From NCBI GenBank assembly GCA_030452275.1, contig JAKDMR010000169.1, forward strand, positions 1 through 5,338: a stretch of 5,338 bases of DNA. The letters are read 5' to 3'. This document shows positions 1-5,338 of the stretch, piece by piece; positions within the stretch are counted from its first letter, which is position 1; every line of letters starts with the position of its first letter. The notes beneath the pieces were generated by a model, which had not been told where the DNA came from, did no database searches, and saw nothing but the letters and a program-made list of their open reading frames with translations. The DNA comes from Candidatus Nitrosocosmicus sp. (lineage in GTDB: Archaea; Thermoproteota; Nitrososphaeria; Nitrososphaerales; Nitrososphaeraceae). The translations under genes and the position numbers were made by a program.

Positions 1-3
1 ATA

Positions 4-741
4 TTGAGTCGGGTAGAGAACTATATTAATGATGAATTGAAAAAGCATAAAAAAATATGTTTTGCTTTATTAGATTCGGAGAATTTTAAAGACATTGCTG
101 GGGTTGCGAAAAAAGTTGAATCATTAGGTGCCTCCGCCATTTTGGTAGGAGGTTCATCAGCCATAGATCAACTGGATTTAGACAAATTAGTAATATCTAT
201 AAAGTCCATAATATCTATTCCTGTCATTTTATTTCCCGGAAACGTTACAGGTGTATCTCCAAATGCCGACGCAATTTTATTTACCTCATTACTAAATTCC
301 GAGGATCCATATTTTATTTCTGGAGCTCAAGCATTAGGTGCATTGCTGGTAAAAAAGTACAATATTGAACCATTGCCAACAGGATATATAATAATTGGTG
401 ATAATACTACAGCATGGTTTATTGGGAGAGCAAAGGGTATACCTTTTGAAAAATCTAATATAGCTGTTATGTATTCGTTGGCTGCGCAGTATTTAGGTAT
501 GAGGTTTGTTTACTTGGAGGCTGGATCCGGTGCAAAAAAGAATGTATCTGCGGAAATGATTTCAAATGTTAGAAAGTATTATGATGGCTTATTAATTGTT
601 GGAGGGGGGATTAAGAATTCCTCAATAGCTAAAGAATTAGCCGAGGCCGGGGCAGATATCTTAGTGGTAGGAACATTATTAGAGCGGGATCCAGATTGGG
701 AAAAAAAATTTAACGATATTGTTGTGGCCATTCGTTCCTGA
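4..741 (+). CDS. Geranylgeranylglyceryl phosphate synthase (GGGPS), PcrB-like TIM barrel
   Basis: The enzyme joins geranylgeranyl diphosphate to sn-glycerol-1-phosphate, forming the first ether bond of archaeal membrane lipids. The 245-residue length fits the GGGPS/PcrB family. Seen in order: LLDSENF (22-28), where D24 sits at the usual Mg-diphosphate site; VGGSS (48-52); LFPGN (76-80); the family signature around SLLNSEDP with N98; YLEAGSGA (170-177), with Y170 and E172 at the glycerol-phosphate site; and the phosphate-binding loops VGGGIKN (199-205) and VGTLLE (222-227). There is no signal peptide or membrane segment, so it is probably cytosolic and may associate with the membrane surface. 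The start is uncertain. TTG at 4 suits the family's N-terminus, but the frame is open to the left edge and the true start may lie outside. The stop is TGA at 739-741. DP2 follows after 20 bases on the same strand, so the two may be co-transcribed. Family assignment is firm; the group II subclass is inferred. Confidence 0.93.
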   Translation: MSRVENYINDELKKHKKICFALLDSENFKDIAGVAKKVESLGASAILVGGSSAIDQLDLDKLVISIKSIISIPVILFPGNVTGVSPNADAILFTSLLNSEDPYFISGAQALGALLVKKYNIEPLPTGYIIIGDNTTAWFIGRAKGIPFEKSNIAVMYSLAAQYLGMRFVYLEAGSGAKKNVSAEMISNVRKYYDGLLIVGGGIKNSSIAKELAEAGADILVVGTLLERDPDWEKKFNDIVVAIRS

Positions 742-761
742 ATAAGTGCGATTGAATAATT

Positions 762-3700
762 ATGAATTTGATTGATGAGGCCAAAGTAAGATTAAAAAAC
801 ATTTCAATACCAAGTTACTATTTAGGGTATCAAATTAGTCTACTGGAACAGGTAAATAAGCTTCATTTGGTAGCCGAAAAAGCAAGAAAAAAAGGTTTGG
901 ATGTTACGACTTATGTTGAACCAAAAATTGCCTACGACCTATCTGACAGAGTTGCAAAAATGCATAATATAGATATATCAGACAGATTAAGGACATTACT
1001 AAATTATACTACAAAAGAGAAAGCGGCCCTTAAAATAGCCGAGGAAATTGCAAAGGGGGAATATGGATCTGGAGATCTTAGGACAAGATTAGAAAATGCG
1101 GTTAGGGTAAGTTTGGCTGTGGTGACGGAAGGAGTCACTGTCGCTCCATTACAGGGTATATCTGACGTACAATTGAAAAATAATAAAGATGGTTCACAAT
1201 ACCTTTCCATTTCTTTCGCTGGCCCAATAAGATCTGCTGGAGGGACTGAAGCAGCACTAACTATGCTTATAGCTGATCACGTAAGGAGAGTGTCTGGACT
1301 TGCAAAGTATCAAACAAATTCTTTTGATGATGAAACTGGCAGGTTTATAGAAGAATTAAGATTGTATGAGAGGGAAGTAGGAAACTTTCAATTTAAAGTC
1401 TTAGATAAAGATGTCGATTTCTGCATCTCTAATTTGCCTGTTGAGATCGATGGAGTAGATACAGACCCAGTTGAATTAGTAATTCATCGGGAGATGAAGA
1501 GGATAAAAACGGATAGAGTTAGAGGGGGAGCATTAAGGGTTATGAACGATGGTTTGATAGGTAGATGTAGAAAACTCACAAAATTGGTCGATACACTCGA
1601 GTTAGAAGGTTGGGACTGGCTTGCAAATATGAATGGTGCAATCCAAACAGGCGATGATGATACTGTGAGTCATAGAATGTCTGAAGTAATTACAGGAAGA
1701 CCCGTGTTATCTATGAGTAAGAAAATTGGTGGATTCAGGTTACGATACGGAAGGTGTTTTAATACTGGATTCGCTACGATAGGAATTCACAATACGATTC
1801 CTGTACTATTGAATTCTGCAGTAGTAGTTGGAACGCAAATTAAAATGGATGTCCCTGGAAAAGCTTCGACAATTGCCCTTGTAGATACCATTGAACCACC
1901 AGTAGTAAAATTAGATGACGGAACGGTCTTGCAGATCAATACAGTAGAGCAAGCCCTAAATTTAAGATCACGAGTAGTCAAAATATTATACTTAGGAGAC
2001 ATCCTGATTAGTTACGGAGATTTTCTTGAGAATAATGCACAACTATTACCAGCAAGTTATGTTGAAGAAATATGGGCCCAGGAATTATTTGAAAAATTGA
2101 GTCACATCAATGAAGTCAAAAGTGACTTTGTTGATGAATATGATAAGTTAGTTAAATTGAGTTCTAATCCTTCTACAATACCACTATTTAGAGAGGCATT
2201 GAAAATATCGATCCAATTCGACATTCCACTGCATCCTAAATATTCCTTCTACTGGGAAGCTATATCAATAAAAGATTTTTTAATAATTAGAAATGTCTTG
2301 ATATCTTTTATTTCTCTATTTGACAGAAACGAAAAGATTGAATCAACTACCGAGGAAATTAGCCTATCATATGATCATAAACTAAAAAGTATTCTAGAGA
2401 AACTAGGCGTGTTCCATCGTCTAAATACATCTAGTAATACTATAGTACTGTTAGATGGATCTCAAATTTTTGCGTTAGTGTGTTTATGTATTCCCGAATT
2501 TCAATCAATATTCTCATTGTTATATGAAACTCGCAATAAAATCCATTTTTCAACATTTTCTAATTATGTATCAAAGGACGGATTTATCAGAGATATAGGT
2601 GAAATTGCTGAAAGTTTACAGTCGGAGAAGGGCGAAGGTAAAGCAAATGTCATCAAACTAATAAATTCCATTTCATACATTAAAATACGTTCAAAATTTT
2701 CTTCTTCCATATCGGTGAGGGTCGGTAGACCTGAAAAAGCCTCAGAGCGTAAGATGAAACCCCCAATTCATGTTTTGTTTCCAGTAGGTAACAAAGGGGG
2801 TCCCATGAGAGACCTCCTAAAGGCTTCGAACGCAGATTCTTTTTATTCGGAAAAATCAAATCGATATTGTTATAATTGTAATATTCCATCCTTAGGTACC
2901 AACTGCAACTATTGCAATCAAGCGACTCCTATCAAATTTATTTGCAATGTCTGTAAAGTTGAATCTCTAGATTTATCGTTCGATCCTATTGATAATATAA
3001 AAAAAAGGAACAAATGTTTAAAGTGTGGTAACGAATATAAAACATTTTCTCCTATAAAATTTCCTTTAAAGACCTTGATAGAAAAAGCCGAAACAAGGTT
3101 GAGCTTTAGAGTAACTTCTCCTTTAAAAGGAGTGAAAGCATTAATGGGGAAAGACAAGGAAGCGGAACAAATTGAGAAGGGTATTCTTAGAAAAAAATGT
3201 GGTTTATCTGTGTTTAAGGACGGTACCATAAGATTCGACGCAACGAATGAACCTCTTACTCATTTCATGCCATGTTTTATCGATACATCCATTTCAAAAT
3301 TAAGAGAATTAGGGTACAAATTTGATTATCGACAGAATGAACTTAATTCTGATAGACAAATCGTAGAATTGCTGATTCAAGATGTTATAATTCCATTAGA
3401 TTCTGCAAAATATCTCTTAAAAACAGCTAAATTCATAGATGAAGAATTAGTTACCTTATATGATTTACCACCGATTTATAATGCCTATACCGAAAATGAT
3501 CTGATTGGACATTTAATAGTAGGATTAGCTCCTCATACTTCAGTCGGTATTATTGGGCGTATAATAGGTTTTACAGAATCACAAGTTTGTTTGGGTTCTC
3601 CAATATGGCATTCCGCAAAAAGAAGAGATTGTGATGGTGATGCCGATTCGATTATCCTACTATTTGATGCATTCTTAAACTTTTCATATTCTTTCTTACC

Positions 3701-4379
3701 AGATAAAATAGGCGGATTAATGGATGCTCCATTACTAATACAACCTATTGTATTACCTCATGAGGTTCAACGACAAGCTCATAATGTTGATATTGTGGAA
3801 AAATATCCACTAGACTTTTATAAAAATACTTGGTTAGGGGTTAAAGCAGCTGATGTTTCTGATACGATTGAAATACTAAAAAATCGAATAGGGAGTGATA
3901 AACAATTTTATGATTATGGGTTTACCCATACTAGTGGCACTTTAATATCCGACATAAATCGAAGTGCTTATTCTACATTAAATACAATGGGCGAAAAATT
4001 AGAAATGCAAATATCAACAGCAAATCTTATTAATTCTGTAGACACAAACGAAGTGATCTCTATGGTCTTGACTACACATATTATTCCTGATATAATGGGT
4101 AATATGCGTTCTTATTGTTCACAGTCGTTTAGATGCAATAAATGCGGTGATAAGTATAGGCGAATTCCTTTGTATGGTAAATGTCTTACTTGTAATAATA
4201 CTTTGCTACAGACGGTTACTCGCGGTTCGGTAGAAAAATATGTTCTTTTAGCAGAAAACTTGAGTAACAGCTTTAAAGTCACTAGTTATCTAAGGAGTAG
4301 AGTTGAATCACTTATTGTGGAGCGAAATTTTGTTTTTCAATCAAAGAAAGAACAACCTACATTGTTTGATTATTTATAA
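762..4379 (+). CDS. polC: DNA polymerase D (Pol II) large catalytic subunit DP2
   Basis: This is the 1205-residue catalytic subunit of PolD, the replicative DNA polymerase of most non-crenarchaeal archaea; it works as a heterodimer with DP1. The start is well fixed: an in-frame TGA at 753-755 leaves ATG at 762 as the first usable codon. No clear Shine-Dalgarno sequence is seen in the 20-base gap. Visible blocks: GPIRSAGGT (154-162); VRGGALRVMNDG near 254; LLPASYVEE around P430; PLHPKYSFYW (from 489); GRPEKASERKM (655-665), leading into the catalytic core; and RRDCDGDAD, with catalytic aspartates inferred at 958 and 960. Zinc-type cysteines are C703/C706/C715/C718, C728/C731/C752/C755 and C1125/C1128/C1141/C1144. 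The chain ends in a PCNA-interacting (PIP) motif, QPTLFDYL (1198-1205). No intein interrupts the conserved blocks. Residues about 515-645 are poorly conserved by eye. No frameshift or internal stop is present, and the DP1 gene lies just downstream, facing back. Confidence 0.97.
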   Translation: MNLIDEAKVRLKNISIPSYYLGYQISLLEQVNKLHLVAEKARKKGLDVTTYVEPKIAYDLSDRVAKMHNIDISDRLRTLLNYTTKEKAALKIAEEIAKGEYGSGDLRTRLENAVRVSLAVVTEGVTVAPLQGISDVQLKNNKDGSQYLSISFAGPIRSAGGTEAALTMLIADHVRRVSGLAKYQTNSFDDETGRFIEELRLYEREVGNFQFKVLDKDVDFCISNLPVEIDGVDTDPVELVIHREMKRIKTDRVRGGALRVMNDGLIGRCRKLTKLVDTLELEGWDWLANMNGAIQTGDDDTVSHRMSEVITGRPVLSMSKKIGGFRLRYGRCFNTGFATIGIHNTIPVLLNSAVVVGTQIKMDVPGKASTIALVDTIEPPVVKLDDGTVLQINTVEQALNLRSRVVKILYLGDILISYGDFLENNAQLLPASYVEEIWAQELFEKLSHINEVKSDFVDEYDKLVKLSSNPSTIPLFREALKISIQFDIPLHPKYSFYWEAISIKDFLIIRNVLISFISLFDRNEKIESTTEEISLSYDHKLKSILEKLGVFHRLNTSSNTIVLLDGSQIFALVCLCIPEFQSIFSLLYETRNKIHFSTFSNYVSKDGFIRDIGEIAESLQSEKGEGKANVIKLINSISYIKIRSKFSSSISVRVGRPEKASERKMKPPIHVLFPVGNKGGPMRDLLKASNADSFYSEKSNRYCYNCNIPSLGTNCNYCNQATPIKFICNVCKVESLDLSFDPIDNIKKRNKCLKCGNEYKTFSPIKFPLKTLIEKAETRLSFRVTSPLKGVKALMGKDKEAEQIEKGILRKKCGLSVFKDGTIRFDATNEPLTHFMPCFIDTSISKLRELGYKFDYRQNELNSDRQIVELLIQDVIIPLDSAKYLLKTAKFIDEELVTLYDLPPIYNAYTENDLIGHLIVGLAPHTSVGIIGRIIGFTESQVCLGSPIWHSAKRRDCDGDADSIILLFDAFLNFSYSFLPDKIGGLMDAPLLIQPIVLPHEVQRQAHNVDIVEKYPLDFYKNTWLGVKAADVSDTIEILKNRIGSDKQFYDYGFTHTSGTLISDINRSAYSTLNTMGEKLEMQISTANLINSVDTNEVISMVLTTHIIPDIMGNMRSYCSQSFRCNKCGDKYRRIPLYGKCLTCNNTLLQTVTRGSVEKYVLLAENLSNSFKVTSYLRSRVESLIVERNFVFQSKKEQPTLFDYL

Positions 4380-4392
4380 AATCATTGATTTT
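4378..4392. terminator. Short palindrome between convergent genes, possible two-way terminator
   Basis: A perfect 7-base inverted repeat (AAAATCA, central T, TGATTTT) overlaps the last two bases of the DP2 stop codon and fills most of the 19-base gap before the DP1 stop. It gives a four-T run at the 3' side on either strand. Archaeal transcription often ends at T-rich tracts, so a two-way termination role is plausible. The stem is A/T-rich, and with a realistic 3-base loop it keeps only six pairs, so a stable RNA hairpin is doubtful. The role is inferred, and chance is a real alternative in AT-rich DNA. Confidence 0.3.
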
Positions 4393-4398
4393 GGTTTA

Positions 4399-5338
4399 TT
4401 AGTTTGCAAAATTTATTTGATATGGTTTTAAAGTGGCCAAATTAACTACAATTGCTATGCCTGGGGTAGGAGTAATTCCCATAGCGCGCTGAAAGGGTGT
4501 TTGGGTTTGCCACGCGCCAGAATTCGCTACCAAAGTTCCCTTATAGCTATCCACATCAATTACGTGTACATGACCGGAATGGAAAATATCCGGAACGTCT
4601 TCAATAACCATCATATCCTCTAATTCTGGAGCAATAGGTGTTCTTTGACCGTATATAGGTGAAAGATGTCTTGATTTAAGTAAAATTTTCATCGCCTCTG
4701 CTGGTTTAGAGTAACTTAGGCCAGGAATTGTAGCAATCGTATCATCCAAGCTTTGACCATGAAACATTAATGTTTTTACTCCGTCCATATTGATCATGCA
4801 GGGATTTCCTAGCATTGTGATATTACTCAATGAGTAAATCTTATCAGCATATTTTCTTGGTATTGCTGGTTGAGGCAATGCTCGTCTTCCCAAGTCATGA
4901 TTTCCTGGAATCATAAAAACCTTGATATGTTTAGGAATTTTCGCCAACAAATTTGTAGCGTGCTCCATCTGGGAAAATGAATCCTTTTCAAATAATTCTC
5001 TGTCTTGATGCGGAAATATCCCTATTCCATCAATTAGATCCCCACAAATACAAATATACTTTATTTTAGAAACAACATCTTTGTTCTCTTCTTTTCCATT
5101 TAACCAGTTCAAAAACATTTGAAATTCATCTTCCATGAAGAATTTACTGCCTATGTGCAAATCAGATATTAACACACTGTATACCTCAGAATGAGATCTA
5201 TTTGGAATTCTGTCTGGTACATCTAGTGAGAATATTTTTTTTATTATATGGTTCTTTCTTTTTGAATTATTCTCAAGTTCTATCATTACACTGTCAATAA
5301 TACACATCAGACGCAACCGAATATAATCAGTTTGTACA
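4399..5338 (-). CDS. polB: DNA polymerase D (Pol II) small subunit DP1, 5'-truncated by window edge
   Basis: This is the C-terminal part of the PolD small subunit, which supplies 3'-5' proofreading and binds DP2. The Mre11-like metal-binding motifs are all intact. Numbered from a TTG at 5316, they are SDLHIGS (D52, H54), GDLIDG (D93), GNHD (N139, H140), FHGQS (H186) and GHVH (H249, H251). DP1-type surroundings such as GIGIFP, LPQPAIPR and NSGAWQTQTPFQ separate it from other calcineurin-like phosphoesterases. The TTG at 5316 is unlikely to be the real start: the frame stays open through VQTDYIR to the window edge. Full DP1 proteins have an N-terminal OB fold, usually giving well over 400 residues, and the stretch LMCIIDSVMIELE looks like the end of that fold. 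The promoter and true start therefore lie outside. The stop is TAA (4399-4401), 19 bases from the DP2 stop and tail to tail with it. All metal ligands are kept, so an active exonuclease is expected. Confidence 0.95.
   Translation of the reverse strand, partial: VQTDYIRLRLMCIIDSVMIELENNSKRKNHIIKKIFSLDVPDRIPNRSHSEVYSVLISDLHIGSKFFMEDEFQMFLNWLNGKEENKDVVSKIKYICICGDLIDGIGIFPHQDRELFEKDSFSQMEHATNLLAKIPKHIKVFMIPGNHDLGRRALPQPAIPRKYADKIYSLSNITMLGNPCMINMDGVKTLMFHGQSLDDTIATIPGLSYSKPAEAMKILLKSRHLSPIYGQRTPIAPELEDMMVIEDVPDIFHSGHVHVIDVDSYKGTLVANSGAWQTQTPFQRAMGITPTPGIAIVVNLATLKPYQINFAN

Noticed and set aside
700..761. TATA-like promoter for DP2 in the end of GGGPS (TTTAAC near 710)
   Set aside because: The match is weak and its spacing to ATG 762 does not fit a leaderless start; AT-rich coding sequence gives such matches by chance.
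1004..1210. Minus-strand open frame of 68 codons inside DP2
   Set aside because: It lies opposite strongly conserved DP2 blocks such as GPIRSAGGT, has no recognisable protein features, and is a shadow of the real gene.
1787..2002. Minus-strand open frame of 71 codons inside DP2
   Set aside because: It is antisense to a conserved DP2 region and has no family resemblance.
2680..3229. Two minus-strand open frames (2680-2889 and 2918-3229) inside DP2
   Set aside because: They are antisense to the GRPEKA block and the zinc-finger region. Their sequences are Ser/Phe/Leu-rich, as expected of reverse reading, with no domain seen.
762..4379. Possible intein in DP2, because 1205 residues is on the long side
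   Set aside because: The conserved blocks read straight through, and I see no intein splice-junction signature (N-terminal Cys/Ser block, terminal His-Asn) or homing-endonuclease motif.
4399..5316. Stand-alone calcineurin-like or Mre11 nuclease on the minus strand
   Set aside because: The motif surroundings (GIGIFP, LPQPAIPR, NSGAWQTQTPFQ) are those of PolD DP1, the neighbour is DP2, and the frame continues past the presumed start.

Overview
This window is archaeal chromosomal DNA, low in G+C (roughly one third by eye). It is almost entirely coding and carries three core housekeeping genes. A geranylgeranylglyceryl phosphate (GGGP) synthase marks it as archaeal, because the enzyme makes the sn-glycerol-1-phosphate ether lipid backbone. 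Both subunits of the archaeal D-family DNA polymerase (PolD) are present, which argues against Thermoproteota/Crenarchaeota, since that group lacks PolD. The low G+C, the intein-free large subunit and the gene pairing fit a Thaumarchaeota/Nitrososphaeria-type archaeon best. That placement is an inference from recognition, not from a search.

Layout: positions 4-741 (+) encode GGGP synthase. After 20 bases comes the large catalytic subunit of PolD (DP2), at 762-4379 (+), with a start fixed by an in-frame stop just upstream. After a further 19 bases, and facing the opposite way, comes the small subunit (DP1) at 4399-5338 (-). Its reading frame is still open at the right edge, so only the C-terminal exonuclease-like domain is present. 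The N-terminal part, including most of the OB fold, lies outside the window. Between the two convergent stops is a short perfect palindrome, AAAATCA-T-TGATTTT, that gives a T-run on each strand and could act as a weak two-way terminator.

How the genes work together: DP2 holds the polymerase active site (a two-barrel fold related to multi-subunit RNA polymerases), and DP1 holds an Mre11-like 3'-5' proofreading phosphodiesterase. Together they form the replicative PolD heterodimer, tethered to the PCNA clamp by a PIP box at the DP2 C-terminus. The lipid gene is probably co-transcribed with DP2, but no functional link is evident from sequence.

No RNA genes, mobile elements, CRISPR arrays or defence-like genes were seen, and no stretch over 300 bases lacks a gene. 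I do not see an undescribed system here. The points worth a second look are gene arrangement, boundary details and a few local sequence variations in known families.
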